In this document: in pieces, positions 1-7,948 of the stretch
Numbering within the stretch: the first letter of the stretch is position 1
Layout of the letters: every line of letters starts with the position of its first letter
From: a virus
Virus record (IMG/VR): IMGVR_UViG_3300048021_000343
Location: 1 to 29,987 of that record
Reading direction: 5' to 3' (one strand)
DNA: 29,987 nucleotides
Notes under the pieces: model-generated
The model's database searches: none
The model's input: only the letters and a program-made list of their open reading frames with translations
What the model was told of the DNA's origin: nothing
Program-made: the position numbers and the translations under genes

Positions 1-1134
1 GTCGTCTTCTAATACACGTTCAAGTTGCTTTGCTAATTTTTCGTATGTTCTTTCTTTTTGTACACCACGTAACTTAGATATTTTAATTTTACCTAATGGG
101 CCTTGGCCTTTCATTTGTGGAGGTGCTTCTCCGCCAGTTGGCTCTTCATCATAGTGTGTATCTTGATAACCTTGTGCATCTTGTGTTTTATAACCAATAC
201 GGTTAAGTTGCTTCATAAGATACTTCATTTCTTTTTGCCCAGCATAAGGAGCAATAACTACATCAGGCTCATCATAGTTTGCACCCTTTGGAACTGTTTT
301 TAAGTTTGCTAAGTTTGTGCCTACTTTATAATGATCGTATGCTGTGTCTGATTTTGTAATGAATGTATTTTTAGGATTTGGTATTAAAGCGCCTTCTTCT
401 ACATCAGCGTCCATATGTTGCTTAATGTTTTTAGCAGTACGTTCAAATTTATGGTCTTTGTGTTTAAACCCTATGCCACCTGCGGCTTCCCAAGCACTAA
501 CATTAACACCGTAGTCGTCAATTAATATGTTTGGAGTACCATCTTGTTGTTTTGCATATTGTGGTTTATTATGTGTAATAATAATTTCTTTAGGTGGAAA
601 AAACGCTAGGTTCTTTTTAATCCATTCTTTTTTGTGAGGTACACTATTTTCATCACCTGGTAACGGTGAACTACAAATACTATACGAACCTTTTACTTGT
701 TTAATTAATTTTAACAAGCCTTTAGCATTATCTGTTAATGGTAAGTTAAGCCAAAAGTCATCTGTGTTTTTAATTTTTTCTAGTGCTTGTTCTACATCTT
801 TAATATCACGGAAACTGTCTACACCCATTAGTTTAGCCCAGTCGCCAAAGAAGTCTGCAAGTACACCGTCCATGTCTACATATATTTCTGTAGCACTTGC
901 AATTTCACCTAGTGCTTCTGCAAAGTCTGTTGACTCTGTTACCATGCCTAAGTTAAACAATACGTTTGTACTTTTGCCTTTTACTTTTTTGCTTAGTGTA
1001 GGCGGACGTCCGTCTTTGTCTACTGTGTTACCAAACTTAGCCGCTTGTATTTTAATTTCGTCAGGACCTACGTCAACAGTAGTGTTAACACCTTTTACAA
1101 TTCTTCCGTCTTCATATAGTTGACGTAATCTCAT
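1..1134 (-). CDS. HAD-type phosphatase / 5'(3')-nucleotidase-like protein, C-terminus cut by the window edge
   Basis: At least 378 residues are visible; the frame is open to base 1, so the C-terminus lies outside the window. HAD-fold motifs are visible: motif I YVDMDGVLADF at about 85-95 (nucleophile and acid/base Asp87 and Asp89), a Ser-rich motif II (SICSSPLP, about 152-159) and the acidic motif ILIDDYGVN at about 203-210. This arrangement resembles 5'(3')-deoxyribonucleotidases, so a nucleotide phosphatase role is inferred; the substrate is unknown. About 80 residues precede the HAD core and begin MRLRQLYE, a peptide resembling that of the nucleotidyltransferase two genes upstream. After residue 230 there is an unrecognised extension. 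The start overlaps the stop of the preceding 72-residue gene (ATGA), suggesting translational coupling. Confidence 0.75.
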   Translation of the reverse strand, partial: MRLRQLYEDGRIVKGVNTTVDVGPDEIKIQAAKFGNTVDKDGRPPTLSKKVKGKSTNVLFNLGMVTESTDFAEALGEIASATEIYVDMDGVLADFFGDWAKLMGVDSFRDIKDVEQALEKIKNTDDFWLNLPLTDNAKGLLKLIKQVKGSYSICSSPLPGDENSVPHKKEWIKKNLAFFPPKEIIITHNKPQYAKQQDGTPNILIDDYGVNVSAWEAAGGIGFKHKDHKFERTAKNIKQHMDADVEEGALIPNPKNTFITKSDTAYDHYKVGTNLANLKTVPKGANYDEPDVVIAPYAGQKEMKYLMKQLNRIGYKTQDAQGYQDTHYDEEPTGGEAPPQMKGQGPLGKIKISKLRGVQKERTYEKLAKQLERVLEDD

Positions 1135-1349
1135 TTTGTGCGTCCTCTAAATTGCGTTGCACCTGTCATATAAGGTTTTGAAAACCATAACTTGAACCAG
1201 TCTTTATCACCAGGTTTTAATCCTAGTTCTTTTTCTTTTTTCTTTAGGACTGCGGCAGTTTCGCTAGGATTTTCATCTATTTGGTATTCTGTGTAACCTT
1301 TAAATTCACCTACGCCTGCTAGTCGCTTAATGTCCTGTAGTTCGTCCAT
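1131..1349 (-). CDS. Small conserved phage protein, 72 aa, unknown function
   Basis: A 72-residue, soluble-looking, charged protein without a signal peptide or membrane segment. It starts MDELQDIKRLAGVGE, with a short amphipathic helix, and ends in a basic tail (RGRTK). Its start overlaps the stop of the nucleotidyltransferase gene by one base (TAATG), and its stop overlaps the start of the HAD-phosphatase gene (ATGA), so it is an integral member of the string. No catalytic motif is visible and I do not recognise a family. Placement between two nucleotide-handling enzymes is the only hint of role. Confidence 0.7.
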   Translation of the reverse strand: MDELQDIKRLAGVGEFKGYTEYQIDENPSETAAVLKKKEKELGLKPGDKDWFKLWFSKPYMTGATQFRGRTK

Positions 1350-2083
1350 TATTTTATTGCACCTGATTTAAATGCATTAGGATCGCCTTTTGCAGACATT
1401 TCTCTACGTTTCTTAATTCTATCTGCAACAGTATCTTCTTCTGGTGGACGCTTCTTTACTTTTATAGTTGCACGTTTTGGACTCTTAGTAGCAAATCCTA
1501 GTATTTCGTTTGCAGGAACTTCGTCCTTAACACCCATACCTTTACGTACAGCATCATACATTTTTTGTGCTAGATCTGGTTTAGGTACACCTTGTGCAAA
1601 TGCTTCTAAGTTGCCTTCAGCGGCCGCTTGACGCATTTTACTTGCGCTCATACCTTCTGCACCATCTGCATCTGGATCACGTTCGCCTGCATTAACAACA
1701 GTAATACTATCAAAGTTATATTCTTTGCCGTTGTAGTCATTAAACAGTTTATCAAAACTTGCTACACGATCTGAACCTGCTACATAGATAACATCTGTGT
1801 AACCTAGTTTTTCTAACATCTGTAACATTTGTATTGGTGTACGTACTGTAGGATGTCCTACATTAACACCGGGAAAAAACTTTTTAGCAAAGTCTAATTT
1901 TATATCAAACGGTAATGGATTGTCTTTTGGTTTTTGTGTTTGGCTTAAAAATATATAATGATCGCCTTGCTGTTTCATAACAGCCTTTACAAGTTTTTCG
2001 TGACCAATAGTTGGCGGATTCATTCTTCCAAATGCCGCTACTGCTACTTTCTTAGGTGCTTCGAATAACTCTCTTAGGAACAT
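1349..2083 (-). CDS. Nucleotidyltransferase (NMN adenylyltransferase / cytidylyltransferase-like)
   Basis: A 244-residue protein of the HIGH-type nucleotidyltransferase superfamily. The nucleotide-binding signature is GRMNPPTIGH (about 19-28), and the second conserved motif is represented by SASKMR at about 146-151, matching the ISSTxxR-type motif of NMN and pantetheine-phosphate adenylyltransferases. Such enzymes attach AMP or CMP to a phosphorylated substrate with pyrophosphate release. Phages of this type are known to carry NadM/NadR-like members, so NAD salvage is one possibility, but the substrate is not readable from sequence. The protein begins MFLRELFEAP, which looks like an added N-terminal peptide before the first beta strand (KVAVAAFGR). 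The C-terminal 60 residues are basic and low in complexity. Its start overlaps the preceding gene by 10 bases. Confidence 0.8.
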   Translation of the reverse strand: MFLRELFEAPKKVAVAAFGRMNPPTIGHEKLVKAVMKQQGDHYIFLSQTQKPKDNPLPFDIKLDFAKKFFPGVNVGHPTVRTPIQMLQMLEKLGYTDVIYVAGSDRVASFDKLFNDYNGKEYNFDSITVVNAGERDPDADGAEGMSASKMRQAAAEGNLEAFAQGVPKPDLAQKMYDAVRKGMGVKDEVPANEILGFATKSPKRATIKVKKRPPEEDTVADRIKKRREMSAKGDPNAFKSGAIK

Positions 2084-2412
2084 TTATAGATACCCTTTTT
2101 GATATTAGGCATTTCTTCTTGTTCTATTTTATTACAACATGCGTCTATGTCTTCGCTTGTAAAAACATCCTCAGGACGTTTGTTAGGTAGATACTTTTTA
2201 CAGTAACTTTTTATACCTTTATCAACTAAAGGGCGCATCATAACTTTAGGATCTATTGAATCACCACGTTCTAATTTATCACTAACATCTGCCATTGCTG
2301 GGAAAAATGTTTTACGATAGAACATAGGATCGTTACGCATATAGATAGATACATCGTCTGCTACATCAAATGGTATTTTATCTTTTTGTAATTCTAGTTC
2401 AAATAGTTTCAT
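2074..2412 (-). CDS. Conserved phage protein, 112 aa, unknown function
   Basis: I place the start at the ATG at 2412 (MKLFELELQK) because it lies two bases beyond the upstream stop (TAG at 2414-2416); the longer reading from 2469 would run 56 bases into the preceding gene. The 112-residue product is helical and charged, with several cysteines in the C-terminal half (SYCKKYL, DACCNK, YKCS). It has no membrane segment. The N-terminus MKLFELE resembles the starts of the two enzymes downstream. No function is recognised. It overlaps the nucleotidyltransferase start by 10 bases. Confidence 0.7.
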   Translation of the reverse strand: MKLFELELQKDKIPFDVADDVSIYMRNDPMFYRKTFFPAMADVSDKLERGDSIDPKVMMRPLVDKGIKSYCKKYLPNKRPEDVFTSEDIDACCNKIEQEEMPNIKKGIYKCS

Positions 2413-2413
2413 A

Positions 2414-3010
2414 CTACCACTTCCTGCAAGACCAATAACGTGCCTTAGTACGTGGACCTGGGTTATCACAGTTGTGTCTTGCTCTGAATGAACGTCTACG
2501 TGCAGGGTTAGATTTTTTAATCTTCATTGCTTTACCCTTAACACTTGATCCGCCATGTCCAAAGTTTACTTTTTTAACATTACCTGTCTTTGGATCTTTG
2601 ACGTATACTTTAAATTTCTTAACATCACCTTGCATAGGCTTGCCAAGTTTAACTTTACGGCCTTGGTATTCTGCTTCGTCTATCGGGTCATCATCTTCAT
2701 TGTACCACATAACACCGTACTGTTCATAAAATTCATCGTCGTCTTCGTATGTTTCTTCGTCTTCATCAATAGCGCCGTCTGCTGATATTTCAATATCAAA
2801 ATCTTCGTAGCCTTGTTCAAAAACAAAGTTTGCTAATTTGTTTGCAAATTCGTCTGCTTGCTCTTCGCTTAATGCTGTAGGTAATGGCATTTCAAATATA
2901 CTAGCACCTTGCTCTGATTCATAAATTGCACTTCCTGGAAATACTGACTCATTTAAACTTTCGTTTAAATTATCTTGTTTCTCCATCACTACTCTAATAA
3001 AATGTTCCAT
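2414..3010 (-). CDS. Conserved phage protein with acidic centre and basic Cys-containing C-terminal domain, 198 aa
   Basis: The 198-residue product has two parts. Residues 1-115 are strongly acidic, with runs of Asp and Glu around 75-110. Residues 115-198 are basic and contain a segment (KIKKSNPARRRSFRARHNCD followed by NPGP and ARYWSCRKW at the end) that I recognise as recurring in T4-like marine phage proteins; its role is unknown to me. The polar split suggests a nucleic-acid or head-associated protein, but that is inference. The start at 3010 follows AAGGCGG closely; an in-frame ATG at 2986 is a possible alternative. The stop lies two bases before the next gene's ATG. Confidence 0.75.
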   Translation of the reverse strand: MEHFIRVVMEKQDNLNESLNESVFPGSAIYESEQGASIFEMPLPTALSEEQADEFANKLANFVFEQGYEDFDIEISADGAIDEDEETYEDDDEFYEQYGVMWYNEDDDPIDEAEYQGRKVKLGKPMQGDVKKFKVYVKDPKTGNVKKVNFGHGGSSVKGKAMKIKKSNPARRRSFRARHNCDNPGPRTKARYWSCRKW

Positions 3011-3019
3011 TGTTCCGCC

Positions 3020-3376
3020 TTAATGATTTAATTGCACACTGTTAACAGTGCCGTCTGTCCAATTACTAATATTCGCTCTAACCCATACATAGTTTCCTGT
3101 AAAGTTAGTAAGGTTACTTTTAGTTGTACCTTGGTTATTTACTACTGGGTATGCTTGTGTATACACAGTGAACCAATCAGCGTCTGTAGGGTCAACAGCA
3201 AGTGTTGCTTGGACATTTATAGTACCAATAAAACCTGTTAAGTTATATTGTACCGTATGAAAACCGTCACTACGTCCATAGTAACCGTCACCTTTGTACT
3301 TACTGCCAGTGACAGTTTGAACTGTGCTATCACCGTCGTGTGTATTATTTGATAATATTGTTATACTGTTTGCCAT
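3020..3376 (-). CDS. Putative virion structural protein, beta-rich, 118 aa
   Basis: I choose the ATG at 3376 (MANSITIL), because a start at 3391 would overlap the preceding gene for no gain. The 118-residue product is rich in Thr, Asn, Val, Tyr and Gly, with alternating strand-like segments (HTVQYNLTGF, INVQATLAV, WVRANISNW) typical of a small beta sandwich in phage decoration or tail proteins. There is no signal peptide or catalytic motif. It sits downstream of the ClpA-like and 224-residue genes. Function is not established; the structural call rests on composition and strand pattern. Confidence 0.6.
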   Translation of the reverse strand: MANSITILSNNTHDGDSTVQTVTGSKYKGDGYYGRSDGFHTVQYNLTGFIGTINVQATLAVDPTDADWFTVYTQAYPVVNNQGTTKSNLTNFTGNYVWVRANISNWTDGTVNSVQLNH

Positions 3377-3380
3377 ATAA

Positions 3381-4055
3381 CTATTTATCAATATCGGACT
3401 TGACTACTAATTTATCCACACGCCTAACATTAGATAGCATTAAACTGCATAATTGCAATGTTTTTTCGTCTCTAGCATAAAAATACATATCGTTTACATA
3501 CCCATTGTAGGTTAATTGTTCTAATAGTACAGGACCTACTTTAACTTGTCTAGTATTATTTTTAGCCCAATTAGCAAAGCCGGAAGTGTCGCCTACGTTA
3601 ACTCCAAACGTTACTTTATATTCGTATCCGTTGCTACTGTCAACAATAATAGTATTTGAATCAAGTGTTGGAATATGACTTGGATTTGGTTCCCAAAGTT
3701 CTAATAGGTTGTCTTTATTAATAGCACTTTTTAAAGTGTGTATCCATTCGTGGTTATTAGAGTATACACTAATATTAATGTTTTGAATTCGTAAAGTATA
3801 GTCGTCTCTTGCTCTAACTAAGAACTTATATAGTTTACGAGCATCTAAGAAACTTAATTCACTTACAGAAAGTACACGAGCAAAGCTCTTTAAAACTAAA
3901 GGCTGACCTGACTCGTATTGTTGTTGGAGTGTATCAAGAACCTCTCTAGCATGAGAAAGGTTCTTGTCTCTGAATATACTACCTATACTATTGTTAATAG
4001 CAAGTTTGTAAAGATACTTGCCCCAAAATAACTTAGTTGTCTCTAATTTCTTCAA
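3381..4055 (-). CDS. Conserved phage protein, 224 aa, unknown function
   Basis: A 224-residue soluble protein beginning MKKLETTKLFWGKYLYKL, overlapping the 3' end of the ClpA-like gene by 23 bases, so it is probably translated from the same mRNA. The N-terminal 80 residues look helical. The middle and C-terminal parts alternate strands and helices (ISVYSNNHEWIHTLKSAI, YEYKVTFGVNVG, MYFYARDEKTLQLC). No Walker, zinc or catalytic motif is visible. A partner or adaptor role for the ClpA-like unfoldase is conceivable from the tight linkage but has no sequence support. Confidence 0.65.
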   Translation of the reverse strand: MKKLETTKLFWGKYLYKLAINNSIGSIFRDKNLSHAREVLDTLQQQYESGQPLVLKSFARVLSVSELSFLDARKLYKFLVRARDDYTLRIQNINISVYSNNHEWIHTLKSAINKDNLLELWEPNPSHIPTLDSNTIIVDSSNGYEYKVTFGVNVGDTSGFANWAKNNTRQVKVGPVLLEQLTYNGYVNDMYFYARDEKTLQLCSLMLSNVRRVDKLVVKSDIDK

Positions 4056-6285
4056 CGACTTGACCTTCAGACTCTAGAACAAATGCGCCGTCCTTAAAGT
4101 CAACAGTTACCTTGCCGCCATCTTTTAAACTACCAAATAATAGTTCTCTTGACAGTGGACGTTTGATCTCTTTATCGATAACTCGTTGTAAAGGTCTTGC
4201 ACCCATCTTACTATCAAAGCCTTTTTCAACTAATTGATCTAATGCTTCATCAGTAATAATAATATCTACTTGCTTATCCTTAACCATATTTTTAAGTTCA
4301 ACAAGGAACTTGCCAACAATCTTCATCATTATCTCTTTGCCTAATTTAGCAAATGTAATTGTTGCATCAAGTCTGTTTCTAAATTCTGGTGCAAAGAATT
4401 TTTTAAGTTCTTTATCTTCGTATCCTGCGCCATCAAAGTCTTCGTCAAATCCAATAGTATTTTTCTCTGCTTCTTTAGCACCTAAGTTAGTAGTAAGAAT
4501 TAGAATACAATTACGTGCATCTGCTTCTCTACCATTAGAGCCTGTAACTTTACCATTGTCCATAACTTGTAATAAAATCTGTGATACGTCTGGATGTGCT
4601 TTTTCAATCTCATCTAGTAGTAATACACAATTAGGATTCTCTTGAATTTTCTCAATAAGTAACCCACCTTTTTCTTCGTGTCCTACATATCCTGGAGGTG
4701 AACCTAACAGTTTAGCAACAGCATGTTTCTCTTGATACTCTGACATATCAAAACGTACTAGTCCTACACCAAGTGCCGATGCAAGTTGTTTTGCTGTTTC
4801 TGTTTTACCTGTACCTGTTGGACCCATAAACACAAACGAACCTACTGGCTTGTCTTCCGGTTTAAGTCCTGCTTGTGCAACTAAAATTTTATCAACAATA
4901 CTTTCAATTGCTTCGTCTTGTCCGTATACTTGACTCTTAAGATTCTTTTCTAAGTTAGCAAGATTTTCTGTTTCACGTTCTGCTACTTGCTCTTCAGGCA
5001 AGTTTAACATTTTACTAAGTTCAAATTGTACACTACTTTCATCAACAATTTGTTGCTCAGGTGGTATTTCTTTTAGTTTAAATCTTGCACATGCAACATC
5101 TAACAAGTCAATTGCTTTATCAGGTAGTTTCTTGTCTGCTTGATATTTCACACTTAGTTTTACAGCCGCTTCAATAGCATCATCAGTAATTACAGTTTTG
5201 TGAAAATCTTCGTAGTACTTTTTAATACCATGTAAGATATCTTTTGTTACTTCTGAAGTTGGCTCATCAACTGTTACACGTTGGAATCGACGCATCAATG
5301 CACGATCCTTTTCAAAGTACTTGCGGTATTCATCCCAAGTAGTTGACGCAACAACTTTAATGTTACCTTTACTTAGTGCTGGCTTTAGCATATTAGCAAG
5401 GTCATTTGCACTGTTGCCGCCACCTGCGCCTGCACCACTTATCATGTGTGCTTCGTCAATAAACATAATTGTTTTGCCTTTGCCTTTTAAACCTGCTAGT
5501 ACAAGTTTAAAACGTTCTTCAAAGTCACCTCTATATTTTGAACCTGCTAGTAGCGATCCAATATCAAGGTTATAAACATTGTATTCTTTTAAAAACTCTG
5601 GAACTTGATCGTTAACAATTTTCCATGCTAGACCTTCTGCAATAGCAGTTTTACCAACACCTGGATCACCAACTAGTAGTACGTTGTTCTTTTGTCTACG
5701 TCCTAATGAAAGAGCAATGCTTTCAATTTCTTCAGCTCTGCCAATTACAGGATCAATTTTGTTTTGCTTAACTTCATCATTTAAGTTTGTTGTAAATGCT
5801 CGAAGTGCTTTTTGTCCTTGACCTGTTTCTGCTATGTCATCTTCTGTAGTTGTTATTTCTGTACTTACATATTCAGCAAATGCTTCTTTAGTAATACCTG
5901 CTTCTTCTAAGTAGTAAACTGCCATTGATTTCTTTTCTGCAAGTGTACTAACAAGTACATCAGTAAGATCAATTTCAGGACGGCCTTGAAACAACACTTG
6001 TGTAAATGCTCTGTTAAGAACACGTTCTACTGTTTGTGTTTTCTTTGGCTTGTATTTTGTTTCTTCTATTTTAATATCATCTAACTTAGTAGTAAGGTAA
6101 TGTTCTAAATTCTTTTTAAGATAGTCTACGTCTGAGCCAAAGCCCTTCACTACGTTATAAAAATTCTCCTCACAGAGCATTGCAAACACTAGGTGTTCTA
6201 GTGTTACATACTCGTGTTGTAACTTCTTAGCATCTTTAATGCTTTTCTCAAAAACCAACTGTAATGAATTACTCGGTTCAACCAT
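4033..6285 (-). CDS. clpA: ClpA-like AAA+ unfoldase with ClpP-docking IGF loop
   Basis: A 750-residue Hsp100 protein with the ClpA layout: an N-terminal Clp repeat domain (about 1-145, with LEHLVFAML), a first AAA+ module (Walker A GDPGVGKT 206-213, Walker B IMFIDEA at about 273-279) and a second AAA+ module (Walker A GPTGTGKT 488-495, Walker B LLLDEIE at about 555-561, sensor-2 region GARPLQRVI near the C-terminus). It lacks the long coiled-coil middle domain of ClpB. In the second module the segment KNTIGFDED (about 608-616) aligns with the IGL loop of ClpA and the IGF loop of ClpX that dock on ClpP. No clpP is in the window, so it could redirect host ClpP. It overlaps the deformylase by 8 bases and the 224-residue gene by 23. 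Confidence 0.92.
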   Translation of the reverse strand: MVEPSNSLQLVFEKSIKDAKKLQHEYVTLEHLVFAMLCEENFYNVVKGFGSDVDYLKKNLEHYLTTKLDDIKIEETKYKPKKTQTVERVLNRAFTQVLFQGRPEIDLTDVLVSTLAEKKSMAVYYLEEAGITKEAFAEYVSTEITTTEDDIAETGQGQKALRAFTTNLNDEVKQNKIDPVIGRAEEIESIALSLGRRQKNNVLLVGDPGVGKTAIAEGLAWKIVNDQVPEFLKEYNVYNLDIGSLLAGSKYRGDFEERFKLVLAGLKGKGKTIMFIDEAHMISGAGAGGGNSANDLANMLKPALSKGNIKVVASTTWDEYRKYFEKDRALMRRFQRVTVDEPTSEVTKDILHGIKKYYEDFHKTVITDDAIEAAVKLSVKYQADKKLPDKAIDLLDVACARFKLKEIPPEQQIVDESSVQFELSKMLNLPEEQVAERETENLANLEKNLKSQVYGQDEAIESIVDKILVAQAGLKPEDKPVGSFVFMGPTGTGKTETAKQLASALGVGLVRFDMSEYQEKHAVAKLLGSPPGYVGHEEKGGLLIEKIQENPNCVLLLDEIEKAHPDVSQILLQVMDNGKVTGSNGREADARNCILILTTNLGAKEAEKNTIGFDEDFDGAGYEDKELKKFFAPEFRNRLDATITFAKLGKEIMMKIVGKFLVELKNMVKDKQVDIIITDEALDQLVEKGFDSKMGARPLQRVIDKEIKRPLSRELLFGSLKDGGKVTVDFKDGAFVLESEGQVVEEIRDN

Positions 6286-6790
6286 GCTGTATTTTCCTCT
6301 TTTTAAGTTCTTTTAAACGTTTCTTTTTTGCTCGATCTAATTTTAGTCTACTAATGCGATCAGTAAATTCAATACCTTGTAAGTGATCGAACTCATGTAA
6401 AAAACATCTAGCATCTATGTCGTATAATTCTATTATACGTTCTTTTGCATCAATGTCAAGAAACTTGGCAACCAAACCTCTTGGTCTTTTTATAGTAAGA
6501 AATAAGTCTGGATGACTTAAACAGCCTTCTGGTAAGTCTTCATAGTTTACCGTTGCACTTTCAACAGTAGGGTTTATAATAACCAATGGACTATTATCTT
6601 CTAATAGGTGTGGTTTCATTACAAATATTTTAGCATCTAATCCTACTTGATTTGCGCTAAGTCCAATACCGCCTTCTTCTTTCATAAGGTCAATCATTTT
6701 TTCACTAATTGCTTTTGCATCTAGTTTTTCAAAGTCAAAGTCTACTACGACTTTTTGTAACCATGGGTCAGGTGATTTAATTAAGTGCAT
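6278..6790 (-). CDS. def: Peptide deformylase
   Basis: A 170-residue metalloenzyme that removes the formyl group from the initiator methionine of new proteins. All three family motifs are present: GIGLSANQ (41-48, motif 1), EGCLS (88-92, motif 2, metal ligand Cys90) and HEFDH (132-136, motif 3, metal ligands His132 and His136, catalytic Glu133). Length matches bacterial enzymes; a Lys/Arg-rich tail follows residue 145. The gene overlaps the DnaJ-like gene by 14 bases and the ClpA-like gene by 8, forming a block that handles new and misfolded proteins. Deformylases are known in marine T4-like cyanophages, where they can serve host photosystem proteins; here no photosystem gene is visible. Confidence 0.93.
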   Translation of the reverse strand: MHLIKSPDPWLQKVVVDFDFEKLDAKAISEKMIDLMKEEGGIGLSANQVGLDAKIFVMKPHLLEDNSPLVIINPTVESATVNYEDLPEGCLSHPDLFLTIKRPRGLVAKFLDIDAKERIIELYDIDARCFLHEFDHLQGIEFTDRISRLKLDRAKKKRLKELKKRKIQHG

Positions 6791-7577
6791 CTTTTATCCT
6801 CTCCAACTCTTGTACAATACCTTCATTCTCAATATTTGGTATTGCAGGGTTTAGTTTAACAATTATATTACCTCTGTGTCCGTCTTTAACATTAGGTATA
6901 CCGTAATTAGGAATTGCAAATTTAGCAGTCGGTTGTGTGCCTTTAGGTATCTTTACTGATAAGTCTTTACCATCTAAAGTTTTAAACTTAGCTTCTCCGC
7001 CCAATAATAAATCAAATACTGAGCATAGTAAAGTTATTACTAAGTTATTACCTTCACGCTTCCATAATGGATGTTCTACTACACTAATTTTTACAATTAG
7101 ATCTCCTGCTGGCAAATACGTGTTACTATCATCACCTAGGTCACGAAAGCGTATATTTACGCCATGTGCAACACCTGCTGGTATTTCAATATCAGCTTCT
7201 TTAACTCTGCCACTTTGTATCTTATACCTTGTTGCTAATGACTTACCTGATAGTACGTCTTGCAAACTAAGCGTAAGGTTAATCGTTACGTCTCTGTTCT
7301 TTCTTTGTCCCGGAGAAAATCCTCTCATAAAGTCTTCAAAAGGATTTTGGTTACTACGGAACCCACCAGTGTCAAATCTAAATTGCGGTGTTGGGTTATC
7401 GTACTGTGACCTTTTAGTTGGGTCACTAAGTGTATCATATGCTTCTGATATTTTTTGAAAGTTAGATTCATCACCTCCGCGATCGGGGTGATTTTTCATT
7501 GCGAGTTTTCGGTAGGCTTTTTTAATATCTGCTTGAGAGGCAGTTTTTGTAACGCCAAGAGTGTTATAGTGGTCCAT
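6777..7577 (-). CDS. DnaJ-like J-domain cochaperone without zinc finger (CbpA type)
   Basis: A 266-residue class-II-like DnaJ. The J domain (about 2-68) carries the HPD motif at 30-32, needed to stimulate DnaK-type ATPase. A Gly/Phe-rich linker (around FDTGGFRSNQNPFEDFMRGF) and two C-terminal beta domains (IEIPAGVAHGVNIRF, VKIPKGTQPTAKF) follow. The CxxCxGxG zinc repeats of classical DnaJ are absent, as in CbpA. I use the ATG at 7577 (MDHYNTLGV) since it places the J domain at the N-terminus; a GTG at 7601 would add eight residues, and no strong ribosome site supports either. It heads the DnaJ, deformylase and ClpA-like gene block. No phage DnaK is seen, so it presumably works with host DnaK. 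Confidence 0.9.
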   Translation of the reverse strand: MDHYNTLGVTKTASQADIKKAYRKLAMKNHPDRGGDESNFQKISEAYDTLSDPTKRSQYDNPTPQFRFDTGGFRSNQNPFEDFMRGFSPGQRKNRDVTINLTLSLQDVLSGKSLATRYKIQSGRVKEADIEIPAGVAHGVNIRFRDLGDDSNTYLPAGDLIVKISVVEHPLWKREGNNLVITLLCSVFDLLLGGEAKFKTLDGKDLSVKIPKGTQPTAKFAIPNYGIPNVKDGHRGNIIVKLNPAIPNIENEGIVQELERIKDALN

Positions 7578-7621
7578 ACTATTACTTATCGCACAGGCCA
7601 CTATGCAATATAATTATTGAC

Positions 7622-7948
7622 TTACTTTTTAGCTACTGCTTCTTTGGCATAGAATGCCGCTACAATCGCCGCAACTGATACAAAGTATGTTGGTGCCATT
7701 GAGCCCAAAATCTTAGCCGCTTCGTCAATGCCTGCAAACACTGCAACCACAACTGCGAATGGATATAGTAACATACCAAACAATGCAAACCAAGCCATTT
7801 GACGCTGTGCATCACGCATAGCATCTCTGTCTTCTAGTTCTTTACGTTTGAACTCCATATACATTTGGTGTTCTTCATCAGAAACTTTTCCGTCTCCGTT
7901 TGTATCTGCTGGATGGTGCCCTGACTTTTTAATTTCTTCTTCGCTCAT
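7622..7948 (-). CDS. Small membrane protein with an EF-hand calcium loop and two membrane segments, 108 aa
   Basis: The cytosolic-looking N-terminus contains a canonical 12-residue EF-hand loop, DTNGDGKVSDEE (15-26), with Asp15, Asn17, Asp19 and Glu26 in ligand positions. A charged helix (27-50) then leads to two hydrophobic segments (about 51-73 and 84-101), ending in AKEAVAKK. Small size, two membrane helices and location downstream of the lysis genes make a holin-like role possible, but the EF-hand is not a standard holin part. The start overlaps the stop of the 93-residue gene by one base (TAATG). It belongs to the late unit begun by the TATAAATA box at 8257-8264. Confidence 0.75.
   Translation of the reverse strand: MSEEEIKKSGHHPADTNGDGKVSDEEHQMYMEFKRKELEDRDAMRDAQRQMAWFALFGMLLYPFAVVVAVFAGIDEAAKILGSMAPTYFVSVAAIVAAFYAKEAVAKK

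Noticed and set aside
3382-3389. GATAAATA box before the 118-residue structural gene
   Set aside because: It ends only 5 bases before the ATG, so transcription would start at or inside the gene, and it is fully explained by the D-K-stop codons of the upstream gene.
6937-7458. Plus-strand open frame of 173 codons
   Set aside because: It lies wholly inside the well-supported DnaJ-like gene on the other strand and has no recognisable protein features.
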